DNA of 64,000 nt. Source: Nothopassalora personata (lineage: Eukaryota; Ascomycota; Dothideomycetes; Mycosphaerellales; Mycosphaerellaceae). Numbering within the stretch: the first letter of the stretch is position 1; each line of letters opens with the position of its first letter. Below, piece after piece: positions 1 to 11,893 of this stretch. The notes beneath the pieces are model-generated. The model was given only the letters and a program-made list of their open reading frames with translations, was not told the origin of the DNA and made no database searches. The DNA is taken from the NCBI GenBank assembly GCA_033816765.1, contig CM066297.1, forward strand, positions 2,164,573 to 2,228,572. Direction: 5' to 3'. Made by a program: the position numbers and the translations under genes.

Positions 1-1400
1 CCAGAGTGTGCGGCGAACGTAGCATAGCTTGATCGAAGCACCCTTGCCAATCAACACACAGCTCCGAGATGTGGGACAATGCATACCCCTGCTCAGCAGG
101 AATACCGAGTCGAGTTACATCTCTGTGATGTATGCACTTTCAGAGTTGGGGGACCATCGAGGTAGGCGCCTTCTGAGTTCGTATCTCGGTGACGGGAATC
201 AACTTCTTGCCGCCTTGATTTGACCATGATGTTGCGTGGTCGGTACTGGCCTATACTCTAGCGCAATGTATGATGTACGCGGTGGAACTGTCTATCTTGT
301 GTCGGTTACGCGTCGTACATCAGTGTTCTTCCGAATGGCGATACGTTGTAGCCGGTGGTGGTATGATCGCAAAGCGCTGCTGGAAAGTCATCGGAATCAA
401 GAGACAAGTCGGAGAAGACGAAATCGTGGACCCCTCCTAAATGCACCCTCAACGATGTGCCCAGAGCGAGCAGTGAATGCAGACCTGCAAAAGATACATG
501 GACAGAATCTCTGCATCATCGTCAATGACCGCGAGCGTAAATCTGACGATAGCAAGAGTTAGCATGTGATCGCGCCCCATGCCTGCTGCAGCGAGAGGAT
601 CCACCAAGTGCCGCAGCCCATTAACACAAGTGAACCGACCACCTTCTTGCAGAACCATATACGATCGTCCTCAAAACCCCCCACCGATCGCAGCCTCGAG
701 AGTGCAGCTGCTGATATACATTTCCTCCCACTACTCAGCGAAATATCCGCACAAAACCAGCTCAATACCCGAAAATCCCGCCCAGATATCGTCAACACAC
801 AACATCGAAAGACCGATGCCATCCCTTCTCTGCATGATACGATGCTTTGCGCGATATGGGTGCCACATGACCAAATGCATTGGGATACTTCTCGAAACGT
901 CAAAGAAGGCAAGACTCGTCCGTCGGGGTAGAAAAACAACAACAACAACAACAGCCTCCTCTCTGCCCGAGGGATGTTCCTGAACGTGTCGCCTCGCATA
1001 CCTCCGCAGATTACTGATCAGATCTGCAGCGCGATGTGCCTTCCACCAGAAGTGCAGCACTTCCCATATCTTTTTTTCCGAGATGTGACGGCCTGAACAC
1101 CTCGCCCAAAGGCCGTCCCGTTCGAGGGAAGTATTATTCCAGTGCCATATATATAGACTTGCTGGCTTAGGGAGGACTGGCTTGACGACGAGGAATGGAC
1201 ACCTTCCATCACGTGCCCTTCGATCGAGGTTGCGAGCTCGCGCCGGGGAGATCGCCAAGGATGGAAGGGCTGTGTTTCTTTCTTCCATGAATTGTAACTG
1301 AAATGAGTCTCGGTGCCAGAAGCCTATCTATACAATTCCCACATCAGCACAAAGAGCAGGGTATAAGCCTCTATACGTACACGTCACCCATCACGTCTCT
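1..1400. other. no recognisable gene (intergenic)
   Basis: Several short open frames occur on both strands, but none shows a recognisable domain, splice pattern or protein-like composition. The only low-complexity element is a short AAC run at about 935-952. The right end abuts the 3' end of CYM1, so part of it should be the CYM1 3' UTR. A gene cut by the window start cannot be excluded. Confidence 0.5.
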
Positions 1401-4400
1401 TTACAACTTCGCCTTCAGCTGCTCGGTAACCTCCTCCGGCTTCTCCTTCGCAAGACCCATGTCCTCAACCTTCCATTCACCCTCCTGATGAAAGTTCTGT
1501 TTCTCCGCATCCCCCAGGACAACAACATGTGCCTTCTCCTCAATCAACTTGCCCACCGTGTGCGCAGCCTCTCGCACATCCTGAGCCGTAACATCCAGCA
1601 ACCACTGTCGACGCTTCTTGCTCAATTCGTAATCAATGCCAGTCAGGAAGCGCGTCATGCCCTCATTGTTGATACTCTTCGGCGCGTCCACACCTTGGAA
1701 GATTGAAAGCTTTGCCTCCTCGAGCTCGCGATCTGACCACTCTTGCTCAGCAGCCCATCCAGCGGCTTCCTTGTAGACTCGAAGAGTGTTCGTCGGATTA
1801 GGATCGCGGTAAGAGTACATGCCGAAGATACCTTGGAGGCCTTTGGTGAGTGCACCGCCACCGTAAGCGCCGCCCTTTTCGCGAATCTCAGGATGCAGGA
1901 ATTTATGTGTGAGGAGCTGGGAGAGGATGGCGATTGGTGCGGTGGATGGGTCAGAATAAGGGCCGGTGGGTACTGCGATGCCAGAGTATGAGACCTGGTA
2001 GGGGAGGTTGAAGAGGGTGTTCCGACGGGCGGTGACGTTGTGGGGGGTTTGTCCAGTTGCGATCGATGTAGGGGTTTGCAGGTCGAACGTGCTTGTAGAG
2101 GTCAAGAAACTCTGCAGTGCGGACTCGTTGGCAGCGGTCGCATCTTCGCCGCAAGTGAGCGCCACACGCATCGATCCAGCACGCATGCTGGCGACAACAA
2201 CCGATTGGATCGTCTTGAGTTTTGCAATGAGCTCAGTCATGGCCTGGGCGTTGTCTTCTGCTGCTGCGAGTGCTGTGATCATCCTCACTTGAGTGAGACC
2301 GCTGGTCTGTTCTACTGTTCTCATTTCTGGCGATAATGCTGCTTGCGCATATTTCATCGCATATCCGTGACCGCTTGACGCAACGCCGTCCACAGCACCA
2401 TTGGCGTCTGTCTGGAGCAGTTGTTTGATCATCTTTGCCGCTTGAGGTGAATCGAAATCAGTCTCCAGCAGGACTGTTTGGATCAGCTCGTACATAGCGG
2501 GGATGTTACCGTCAAAGGCAGAGCCACCAATTGCAAAGCCTTCTTCGACCCTTTGCGTGTCGTACGGCGAGCAAGTGGCGTGGTGCCCGAAGCTGATGCC
2601 ACCAGTTTTCAGTTTGATCAGATCTTCGATTTGCTCCACAGACTTGTTCTTGGTGCCAATTCGCATGATGCTATCCGCGAAGAGAGGCAACAGCATACGA
2701 AGCTCGTCAGGGAGATCTTCGAAGAGCGCCAGCGCGCGGAAGTATGTCAGGCCATTTGTTGCAGTCTCTCTCCATTGCACCTTCACGTCATCGACTGTGC
2801 CATCCCTCGTCTTGATCTCTGGCTTCTCGCGCGGAATGTCTGTGACTCTGAGTGTGGGCAGGCAGTCGACGGACGCTGTTCGGCCCGCGTCTTGCTCCTT
2901 CACAAGAGCCAGCTCTCTCTCACGCAGATCCCTATATGCTTCCTGCTCACTTGGGTACGACTTGACAACTTCGGAAATCTTGGTCTTCAGGCGGCTTGCT
3001 TCCTCCTCAGCGCGCTCAGCAGCGTAGGTGGTGCTTGGTGCCATGGTGAATGTCAATGTGTTGTCCACCAGAAGATATTTCTCGAGCAGACCTTCGAGAT
3101 ATCCAGGCTGAGCATAATTGGCCTTGAACCGTTCCAGGGGTTCGCTGTGGGCGAGTATTTTGTCGGTGTCAAGCCCGTTGAACCACTTCCGGATGAGTCG
3201 CTGCACTATGCGGAGCCCGAAGGAGGTAGTTTTATGTTTTAGCTTCAGGTCAACCTGGTGCAGAAAGCCTTCTACTTTCTGTTTTTCGAACCCGTTCGCG
3301 ACCGCCTCTCGGATCGCTTCGAATGTGGCTTCCTTGACCTTGGGTACATTCTCTTCCTTCACGCCGCTAAGGCCGACCGAAAAGATGCCCCTTCGACCTG
3401 TGGTGAGGAGACCGGTGTTGGGTGAGAAGTCGCTACCCAGGCCAGACTCGATCAAAGCACGGTACAAAGGCGATCCGTAGCCGTCAATGAGCAGAGTCAA
3501 GGCGACCGTGAGCCCGAGGTGCTCATGGATATCGTTCGGATCGCAGGTGAGCCATGTCACCGAGGTCTTGTACTGCGAGTCGGGAGACGTCATGGTGTCG
3601 ACGGGGCCTTGAACGGTGACGCTCTTGTGGCCTTCCCACGGTTCAGCAGTCTTGATATCTGTGTCGACCTCCTGCTGTTTGAAGCTCGCCAGTTGTTCTC
3701 CCAAGAAGCGGAGATGATGCTCTACGGGCAGATCGCCGTATGTAACGATCTTGCTGTTGCTCGGGTGGTAGTGCTCGGCATGGAAGTTCTTTAGCTGTTC
3801 GTAGGTGAGGTCGGTCATGTGGGCTGGATCTCCCCCGCTGTTGTTGATGGCGGGCAGGATGTGCTCCATGAAGCGAATGTAGTACAGATACCTCGCATCT
3901 GACACTTGTCCCTTCATCTCGTTGTAGACGACCCCCTTGAAGACCAGATCGCTCCCGTCGTCCTTTGGCGCTGCCTGTGGATTCTCGGGGCCTATCCTCC
4001 ATCCTTCCTGCACGAAGTCCGTCTCTTTCAACAGTGGATGTAGGGTCGCGTCGAGGTAGACCGCCATGAGGTTCTTGAAGTCCTGTGCATTGGTAGTGGC
4101 AAAGGGGTAGGTGGTGTGATCGGCAGAGGTAAAGGCATTCATGAAGTTCTGGAGGGAACGGGGCATCATCTTGAAGAAGGGATCCCGCACGGGGTACCTA
4201 CCGACCACCATCAGCCTACATCCTCCTACCTGCGTCTATCTGCCTTCCGGCGCTGCGATGACATACTTTCGCGAGCCACATAGCGTGGTGTGCTCCAGGA
4301 TGTGTGGCACACCGGTGGCGTCGGGCGGGTTCGTCTTGAAGCCGATGCCAAAGACATTGTTGTTGTCGTCTCTTGCCACATGCAGATAGTCTGCGCCCGT

Positions 4401-4643
4401 CTTGTCGTGGTGGAAGGCGACAGCGGACAAGTCGAAATCGAGATAGTGTTCTGCGGTCTTGACGGTGAAGCCGTGGAGGTGATGGCCGGGCGTGGGGAGC
4501 TTGCTGAGGTCGGTGACGGAGGCGTACTGTCGTCGTGATGCGATCGGGCTCATGCGAAGCCGCTGGGCTGCTGGGGAGACGATGCGGGAGCGCGCCGCTC
4601 GCAGTGTGTCTAACATGGATGGAAGACGAGGCGACAGTACCAA
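1401..4643 (-). CDS. cym1: mitochondrial presequence protease Cym1/PreP (M16C metallopeptidase)
   Basis: This is a pitrilysin-family zinc protease that degrades cleaved targeting presequences in the mitochondrial matrix. The gene has two exons: 4643-4267 and 4197-1401, about 1057 aa. The intron (4266-4198, 69 bp) has a GTATGT donor and a TAG acceptor, and splicing restores the conserved [12 protein letters not shown] junction. The inverted zinc motif HILEH (H114, E117, H118) lies just before the intron. The first ~40 residues are rich in Arg, Ser and Ala with few acids, as expected for a matrix presequence; a downstream Met at residue 10 or 31 could also serve. The remainder covers the two halves of the M16C clamshell, including the late R/Y region near a GGAYGGGA motif. 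Length fits fungal orthologs. It is divergently arranged with the taxilin gene. Function is by family. Confidence 0.93.
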
Positions 4644-5289
4644 TCAATTGGAGGGGGAATGTGTGAGCGTGGGCGGGATATGTGTGTGCAGGAGGATATG
4701 TGTACAGGATAATGTGTGCAGGAGGATTGCAGGATTGCACAATGACTCGTGCGTGTCTCAGTAGACTACAACTATGCCACTGCGGCAGTACGTACGTACA
4801 GCAACGAATCTCCGTGCGGCAGTCAGCTCCCTGCAGCAGCAGCAGCAGCAGCAGCAGTAGCAGCACATGCTGTACGACACCACTTGTGTACACGGGCAAT
4901 CGCATCCGCGGCATACAGATTGACGCTTTTGCTCGCTCGCTCTCCCCAGACCAGAGCATACATACATACATACCTTCCTTGTTACCTTAGTCCTACACTA
5001 GCACGCACGCGGAGGAGCTTTCCACTCGGTTCGGCTTCTCTGCCCTGTAGAGATACACATCACATACCAAGCAAGTCCCGGCCAATACACATCACCACGC
5101 ACCAGTCGAGCGCCAGTAGATGAGGTAGCGCTGGGTCGATGTCCCAGCCCAGCGTCATCGCCAACTTTGCCCTCTGCCAACCCCAGACCGCCAGCCGAAC
5201 TGGACGAATCTGCGCTCTCCGGATTACCTTTGCGAGCATAGCATACAGCATACGAAGGCAGAGATAGCGCTCTGCCACACACTCTTCCC
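4644..5289. promoter_or_regulatory. divergent intergenic region between cym1 and taxilin gene
   Basis: This 646-bp segment separates two divergently transcribed start codons, so it should hold both promoters and 5' UTRs. It contains a GCA/CAG triplet run and GT-rich stretches around 4670-4730. No clear TATA box was found for either gene. The role is inferred from position. Confidence 0.55.
4833..4866. repeat. GCA triplet microsatellite
   Basis: About eleven GCA units with one interruption (TAG) lie in the intergenic region between the cym1 and taxilin genes. It is likely length-polymorphic between isolates. Confidence 0.85.
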
Positions 5290-7035
5290 ATGGCTGCCGT
5301 CGCCCAACACCAGCAACATGCTCAGCAGCCCCCCACGCGGCACTCTCCCGCCTCCACCGTCGCGTACCCCTCCCCCGACGCAGCTGTCGCCGCGCCACCT
5401 CCACCGCCGACGACTGCCCCAGCACCCGCGGCAGCAAAAGGGAAAGGGAAGGCCAAGAAGCGCGGAAACAATGCGCCCGACCCGACCGACGCGCACAAGG
5501 CACTGCTATCCAAGATCTCGCAGCTGGAAGGCCAGTCCCACGAGGAATCCAGCGCTACGGCTGAGATCGAGGCCGAAGTCAAAAAGGCGAATCGAGATCT
5601 GACCCAGCTACTCAACACCCTTGAACCGCACAACAGCAAGATGGACATCCTGCAGAGGAAGTACAGCGAGCTGCTCGGCGAGATGAAACGGGTCGAGCGT
5701 GAGCATGTCAAGGCGAAAAAGCGCGGGGATCAGCTGCAGAAGGAGAAGGAGGAGGTGACAAAGGAGAGGACGAGAGAGCGAGGCTTGAAAGAGAAGCTGG
5801 AAAAGCTGAGCCGAGAGTTGACGAGGGAAAACAAGAAACTCAAGGACGACTACCGTGACCTCAAGGAGAATTCGGCGAATCGAAACGATGAGCTGCACAG
5901 GAAACTGGAGAGCATGGTGCTGGATGTCGAGGCGGTCGTATCAGATCGAAAACAGCCCGAACGACAACAAGAACTGGAGCAGGACAAACTCTTCCGGGAG
6001 AAGTTTACGTCCTTCTTGCATCAGTACGAGCTCCGGGAACTACACTTCCAGTCGCTCATCACCGTCAAGAACCTCGAGATACAATACGAAAAGGCACGCC
6101 ACGAACAGCTCAAGAAGGCGCAGGAGAACGAGCTGAGCAAGAGCCACCAATTGACCCGACAAGTCAGCACCTTCAGCCAGACGGAGAATGAGCTTCGCGG
6201 ACAGCTCAATGTCTACGTGGAGAAGTTCAAGCAGGTAAGCACTTCCCTACTTCAACATCATCCGGTGCATTCGACTTGCTACGCTGATTGTTTAGCTTGG
6301 TAACTGACTGACCCCAAAGCAGGTGGAAGACACCCTCAACAACAGCAACGACCTGTTCCTCACTTTTCGCAAAGAAATGGAGGAGATGTCGAAGAAGACG
6401 AAGCGTCTGGAGAAGGAGAACCTGAACTTGACGAGGAAGCAAGAAGCGACGAACAAGAACATCTTCCAGATGGCCGAGGAGCGCAGTCAGAGCCAGCAGA
6501 CTATCGATCGTCTGACACGAGAGAACGAGAAGCTGAAGAAGCTGTGTCGGGCGATGCAAACGCAAGGCTATGGTGGCGCAGGGCAGGTGGCGCAGGCACA
6601 GCAAGGTACGTACAGAATTTTTGTTACTTGGCGCAGCTGCTCAGCGGGCTAGACAGCGTTGGGGTGCTCGAGAGACATGCTTCGCGCAGTGCAAAAGCGC
6701 TCCGTGCAATGTCGCGCCCCATCTTTTACACTACGCGTCAAGGCACTAATACACCCCTCTCAAGCACACGCTAACCCTCTCGCTCTGTAGGCACCCACGA
6801 CGACGAGTTCCTCGACCACGAAGCCGAAGGCGACACCGAGTCGGAATACGACGAGGATTACGATGAGGACGAGGAAGGTGAATACGACGACGACACCGAA
6901 GAAGAAGTCGAAGTCGTCCAACAACCTCAACCGCCAAGAACTTATGGCCCACCGCCCCCGCCGCCACCCCAGCAACAGGTAAATGGGAAAGTCCCCATGC
7001 CAAATGGTGTCAATGTCAATGGCACAAGGCACTGA
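5290..7035 (+). CDS. taxilin family coiled-coil protein
   Basis: Three exons (5290-6234, 6323-6605, 6791-7035) encode about 490 aa. Introns of 88 and 185 bp have GTAAGC/GTACGT donors and CAG/TAG acceptors that keep the frame. Residues 1-60 are low-complexity (Gln, Pro, Ala) with a Lys-rich patch. Residues ~70-410 form an almost continuous coiled coil with the taxilin hallmark LEKLSRELTRENKKLK. The C-terminal exon is very acidic (Asp/Glu/Tyr) and then Pro/Gln-rich. Taxilins bind syntaxins and the nascent polypeptide complex in animals; the fungal role is poorly defined. The start is the first Met of a long open frame, with no upstream Met in frame nearby. Identity at family level is secure. 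Confidence 0.88.
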
Positions 7036-7493
7036 GCTGCGAGGCTTGGGATGTTGGTATTGGAGAGCCTCCTTTGTACATTCGAATCCTTTGCCGGCAT
7101 ATTCATCGTTGTATGCAATCGCTTATCATTGCTCGTGAGACTTCTGTCATCATCCTTGTGCGTGCCAGAGATGGGAGAGATGGAGAGAGAAAACAAGGAA
7201 TGTACAAAGATGTCCTAAATGTTCTTGGGATCGATCTATACAGCTTCGGCCCCACTCCCATCCCATTCTACTCACATGCAACCCGTACCCGCGCCAGCGA
7301 TAATACATCTGCACATTTCTCACTCATGCTCTCTCTCAACAAATCCTTCTCAGCGAAAACGATCTAGATTCATCTCGAGACACAAATAGGTTGGATTTTC
7401 GCGGAGGCCTTGTGGATTTCATCCTGGATGCTTTGGGACGCCATCTTCTGTGGCGGAAAGCCCGCGCGGCGCTTCAAAGTGCTCGGCTGAGGA

Positions 7494-7532
7494 GGGATGG
7501 ATGGATGGATGGATGGTTGGTTGGTTGGTTGT
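7494..7532. repeat. GGAT/GGTT tetranucleotide microsatellite
   Basis: About four GGAT units pass directly into about four GGTT units: a compound tetranucleotide repeat in intergenic DNA. Confidence 0.85.
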
Positions 7533-7573
7533 TGTCTTCGCTCTTTGTTTGGAATTTTAGGTAGAGAACGATT

Positions 7574-7603
7574 GAGGTGAGGTGAGGTGAGGTGAGGTGA
7601 GGT
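7574..7603. repeat. GAGGT pentanucleotide microsatellite
   Basis: Six consecutive GAGGT units occur in the same intergenic stretch, about 40 bp after the tetranucleotide repeat. Confidence 0.88.
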
Positions 7604-8809
7604 GTTGGTCAGGAGATGTCTTCTTTCTATGTATTCAGGAGGAGGGGAGGAGGATGTGTCTCTCATGTGCTCTGATGGCGACGTGGGAGGTAGCGTAGTT
7701 GGATTTTTGAGGTGTCATTATTCGTCCTGTGCGATGTGACAGGAGTATCGTTCGAGGTCGTCGAAGGGAAGGCATTTGGAGAATTTTTTTTCTTGTAGCG
7801 ATAGACTAGTTCTATCGATTGCTAAGTGGGCGTTGAGAAAATTGATTGCGGTTCCCCTTCTTTTTATGACCATCATCAGAACGTGTCCGTCAAGCTCGAT
7901 ATTTTTCGGACGACTTGCTTTTCTGTCAGCAGCAGTAGCAGCAGCATCACATGCCAACATCACCATTGCCACTACTAATCTAGACGTGCATCCATTAGCG
8001 TTTACATACATCCAATCATCGTCTTCGGTCAACAATCATTCTCAACGATATGGTCCATTGCATCGTGTTCACCAACATGCATGCCAGTACACGCTGATGG
8101 AGGTTAGTGACGATGCTTTGATCAAGGAATTTTCTCGTACTTCGACAACAGGCTTGGACCATCTGGTCGAGGATGATTTGTTTTGCTCCTTGCCTCCTTT
8201 TTCCCAATCCACATCTTAACTTTCCCATGTCCAGCAACATTTCCTCGTTTTGCACGAGGCAAGACTTCCCGTCAAAAAAAAGGAAACACCTGGTCCAGCA
8301 GTATGGCACAGTTTGCCAGTGTCGCGAGGCCAATACAGCAAGCCTCAGTTCTTTGGCAGCAAAGGGCAGTGCGAATTGACCGGGTTTCGTACCGACCGAC
8401 CAAGCGTGTCCCCTGCAGACCGTATCAAATCTGGGAAGACTGATATCAGTCGCTTTTCCAGGCACGCCAGGATCACGGCAGAATATCATAACCTAATAAG
8501 ACCACTCCTTGCCCTAGCACCACTGTTTGCCGGCTAAGGTTGTTGACGTATGGAGCTAGTTAACTGCGAGATGACCCTTGGTCTTATCATGCCAGAAGTC
8601 GCACGATAGTCAGTCTGATGCTCGCGACGTTATCGCAATTTGATGTGGTGATCATTTCCGTCTTCATTGAGTGAAGGGCAACCGATGTACATCTGCAGCC
8701 TGTACAGTGCCGAGAAGACATGCGTCTCGATAAACTGGCCAACGAACAGGGTGCTCTAGTCGAACTTCTTTCCAGTATATCTGTAGATCTACCCTATGGT
8801 CCAATATCG

Positions 8810-11800
8810 TTATTCCTCATCAAACATGACCTGCCGCTTTTTCTTCTTCTTAATCTGAGTAGGCGCGACCTCTTGCGTCTCTTCAGCACTCGCGTCAGCG
8901 GTCAACAGTGGCTCCGCACTTTCGCCCTCGCCATCCTTCCGCTTCTTCTTTTTCTTCTTCTTGACAACTGTGCCTTCCTCGCCATTGGCCTCGTGGGCGG
9001 CAATAGGTTCGTCCTCAGCGAAATCCACTTTCGACTTCTTTTTCTTCTTGCGCTTTACGACAGTACCTTCTTCCGGCATGTCTCTAGGCTGAATCCTTTC
9101 CTGTGCTCGCTGCATCTCTAGACGTAGCCGTTCGACTTCTCTGATCGCATTGGCCATTTCCTCTTCCTCAGCCTGCCGGCGTTCGATCTCGAGCTTGCTC
9201 CTACCGTTGACACCAGTTGAAGGCTCATTGAGGGAAAGCGACGACAGACCACTGCTGTCGAGCTGGAGCAAAGACTTCTTGCCTCTTGATACAGCAAGCT
9301 TAGCAGAACTCGACGACAGCGACGGTGTGTCATCGCCACCCAATGTCTCATCTGCTGCAACTTCGAAATGCCTTTTCGGCTTGCGTATCGGTTGTGATGC
9401 TGTCTGGCGTGATGGTCGTTGTGCAGTGTCTTTCGCATCGAGATTCAGCTCCATCACTGGTATAGTATCCACATCCAGCTCTTCACCATTTGCATTTCGC
9501 AAGATTTGATGCATCGGCGTACTGGTACCCGAGTTCCGATCTGAGTCGATGTAGTATGGATCATCTTTGTACCGCTCTCTTCTCTCGGCCTTTTTCTTAT
9601 GTAGCGACTCCCTATCCATTCCTTGATCGGCATCCTGATAGGAAGCGACCTTAGCCGGACCGGGCGCGAGCAGCTCAGCAGCAGGCTTCTGGTAGCCTGC
9701 CACCACTGCCGATGGCTTTTCGTAGTAAAAGCGATTCAACTCATCACTGCCATCGTCAAGATCGGTGTCGTATTCCGCCTGGCTCAGTAGCATTTGTAAG
9801 CTGCTATTGATCGGTGTGTCAAGGTCAAGCTCTTCCGGTATCGGAACTTTACGTATAGCTGTGGCAGCGACAGGATTGAGCTCCTGTCCAGAGAACAGTC
9901 CAGGTATCGCTTGAGTCAATAGCAAAGGTGGCTCGGCATAACCGTCTGTTTCGCTATCTGTCAGCTGACTGCTGGCTGCTTCGGAAGCTAGGCGCATCAA
10001 GTCAAGGTACTCGACTGATCGCTCTTGCACTTCCAGGTTTGGATGTAGCGTTAAAGGCTCAAGGAAATGTATGATCCGTGTTGTCCATAGCGTCGTTGTG
10101 CCACGTCGGGTTGAGCTCCAACCACTCTGCTGATCACTTGTAAGTGCTACAAAGACTTTTGGAACAGCTTGCACGTAGCTTCGCAGGACATCAGCGGGCA
10201 ATTGAGCGCTTGAAGCATGCAGCAGAGATGTCAAGACAGCTTCTGGATCCGGTAACATGTTCGCGTACTCTCCAGCAACGAACGCGGCGGCGGCGAGGAC
10301 ACCCTGGCCACCTGTGCTGCCGGCCGGGAATAATTCCTCGCGCTGTTCGATCAGCAGAAGCGATTGAGCGGCAGCTGCAGCATCAGGTCTGACTGCCTTG
10401 ACTCTGACTGCAACATTGAGTAGTTCTGAACCAATGGCATCTGCAGTGTTGGTCTGTTGGCCGCCGAGCGGTGCAGATGACGACGCTAGCGGACACTGCT
10501 TGACGAGCTCCACTAGTACGCCAATATACCAGTCAAAGTCGTTCATGTTCGAGTAGTTCTCGCGCGAGCACATCTCCAAGACGCGCTCGATCACTGACAC
10601 TCGATAGTCATCAGGCAAAGGCGGCGCTTGCGTAGACTTTGGCTCCTTCGGCCGTATCGAGGTCCTTGCATCGTCTTCGTCTTCCATGGCCATTGGAACA
10701 ATACCATCATGCCTCGTTCGGTCATTTTCAGGCTCGTCGGCAGCTGAAGCCTTACCAGCGTTGCGTAGCTGCCTTAGCAGTCTCTCCACAACGGTCTGTA
10801 GATTGTTCGCATTAACCATGCCGATAGCCAGATCAAGAGCTCGCGTCCGGATGGATATGTCGGGATCATCGATGCACTCCAGAATCACATCCTGGTGTTG
10901 TGCTACGAGTTCCGAATGCGAGGTGGTGATCTTCACGAACGCGAGCAACGCCACATACCGCAAGTTTGGATCACCTTCGACCACCAGCATAGCTCGCAGC
11001 TTGTTCACGCACAGCCGAGCAATCTCATCGCCGTCTGTCGTACCTGCTGCAGCCTCCATGATGCCACCTTGAATGATGCCGTTGATACACTCGTACAGCA
11101 AGCTCATCGCTGGTGTAGTCTTGATGATCGACGTCAATGGCGGCAGCAGCTTCTTGACTAATCGTGGCTCCAGTGGCGTGAGGACCGAGAACAGCTTAAT
11201 GATCTTGATAGCCATCCAGTTGTTCCCTCCAGCAGTCAGAAGCTCAAACAGCCGCGGTGCCAGAGGCAAGAAGTCATGTGGTCTCCTCCATCCAAGTTCG
11301 CAAACGACATTGACAATCGCTGCAGTCACACTAGGATCCTCGTTCTCGTCAAGCAGGCGCTCCTTGATCTTCGGCCAAGCAGGTCGCAGAGTCTCGGGGT
11401 ACACAAGTGCTAAGCGATACAGCGTGACGATCGTCTTCTTCCGGATAGCAGGTAGCGAGTGCGACATCCTCGGTATCAGATCCACCAGCAGCGAATTGGC
11501 CATGGACGGATTGACAACATGCGGTATGGCGCTCAGCGGCAGCTGAATCATGATCTTGTCCGGTGAATTTAAGTCCTTCTTTAGCAAGTTCTCCGCCAAC
11601 ATCAAGACCTCCGTGTCCGGCCTGAAGCTCTGCACAGCCGCAAGATATCCCACCCTCTTCTGCAGGTACTTGGCCGAAGACATAACCTCCAGCACATTGA
11701 ATGACGCCCAGGACATGTCATGGCCGAACATCTCAAGGTATACCAGTTTCAAAAGGGCCGTAGCCTTCTGGTCCATGTCCGGACCCTTGATCTCTTTCCG

Positions 11801-11893
11801 ACATTCTCGCAGACTTTCCTGGATGTATTCGCGCTCGTTGCCTTTGTGGGCCCGCAAGCCTCTTATGAGTTGGTAAATGTCCTTTTCGAACAT
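8810..11893 (-). CDS. apl5: AP-3 adaptor complex subunit delta
   Basis: The large delta adaptin of the AP-3 coat sorts cargo from the Golgi/endosome directly to the vacuole. It is a single exon of 1027 aa when started at the Met of MFEKDIYQLIRGLR (11893). The frame stays open 18 codons further upstream, but MFEK is the conserved start in this family. Residues ~20-560 are adaptin HEAT repeats with the very conserved blocks ECRKEIK, LEMFGHDMSWA and YLQKRVGYLA. The middle is Ser/Glu-rich linker. The C-terminal quarter contains three separate poly-Lys blocks interleaved with acidic segments and a predicted helix. It ends tail-to-tail with the taxilin gene. Identity is strong from the N-terminal half. 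Confidence 0.95.
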   Translation of the reverse strand: MFEKDIYQLIRGLRAHKGNEREYIQESLRECRKEIKGPDMDQKATALLKLVYLEMFGHDMSWASFNVLEVMSSAKYLQKRVGYLAAVQSFRPDTEVLMLAENLLKKDLNSPDKIMIQLPLSAIPHVVNPSMANSLLVDLIPRMSHSLPAIRKKTIVTLYRLALVYPETLRPAWPKIKERLLDENEDPSVTAAIVNVVCELGWRRPHDFLPLAPRLFELLTAGGNNWMAIKIIKLFSVLTPLEPRLVKKLLPPLTSIIKTTPAMSLLYECINGIIQGGIMEAAAGTTDGDEIARLCVNKLRAMLVVEGDPNLRYVALLAFVKITTSHSELVAQHQDVILECIDDPDISIRTRALDLAIGMVNANNLQTVVERLLRQLRNAGKASAADEPENDRTRHDGIVPMAMEDEDDARTSIRPKEPKSTQAPPLPDDYRVSVIERVLEMCSRENYSNMNDFDWYIGVLVELVKQCPLASSSAPLGGQQTNTADAIGSELLNVAVRVKAVRPDAAAAAQSLLLIEQREELFPAGSTGGQGVLAAAAFVAGEYANMLPDPEAVLTSLLHASSAQLPADVLRSYVQAVPKVFVALTSDQQSGWSSTRRGTTTLWTTRIIHFLEPLTLHPNLEVQERSVEYLDLMRLASEAASSQLTDSETDGYAEPPLLLTQAIPGLFSGQELNPVAATAIRKVPIPEELDLDTPINSSLQMLLSQAEYDTDLDDGSDELNRFYYEKPSAVVAGYQKPAAELLAPGPAKVASYQDADQGMDRESLHKKKAERRERYKDDPYYIDSDRNSGTSTPMHQILRNANGEELDVDTIPVMELNLDAKDTAQRPSRQTASQPIRKPKRHFEVAADETLGGDDTPSLSSSSAKLAVSRGKKSLLQLDSSGLSSLSLNEPSTGVNGRSKLEIERRQAEEEEMANAIREVERLRLEMQRAQERIQPRDMPEEGTVVKRKKKKKSKVDFAEDEPIAAHEANGEEGTVVKKKKKKKRKDGEGESAEPLLTADASAEETQEVAPTQIKKKKKRQVMFDEE

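Larger units (their letters stand above)
7036..8809. other. intergenic between convergent taxilin and AP-3 delta genes
   Basis: This stretch should include the 3' UTRs of two convergent genes. Short open frames on both strands (for example 7370-7666 minus, 7776-8219 plus, 8016-8489 minus) show no recognisable domain. The first of these is driven by simple repeats at 7494-7603. I see no supported gene. Confidence 0.5.

Noticed and set aside
559..1288. Overlapping minus-strand frames near the window start
   Set aside because: They include low-complexity Val/Leu runs created by the AAC repeat and show no domain.
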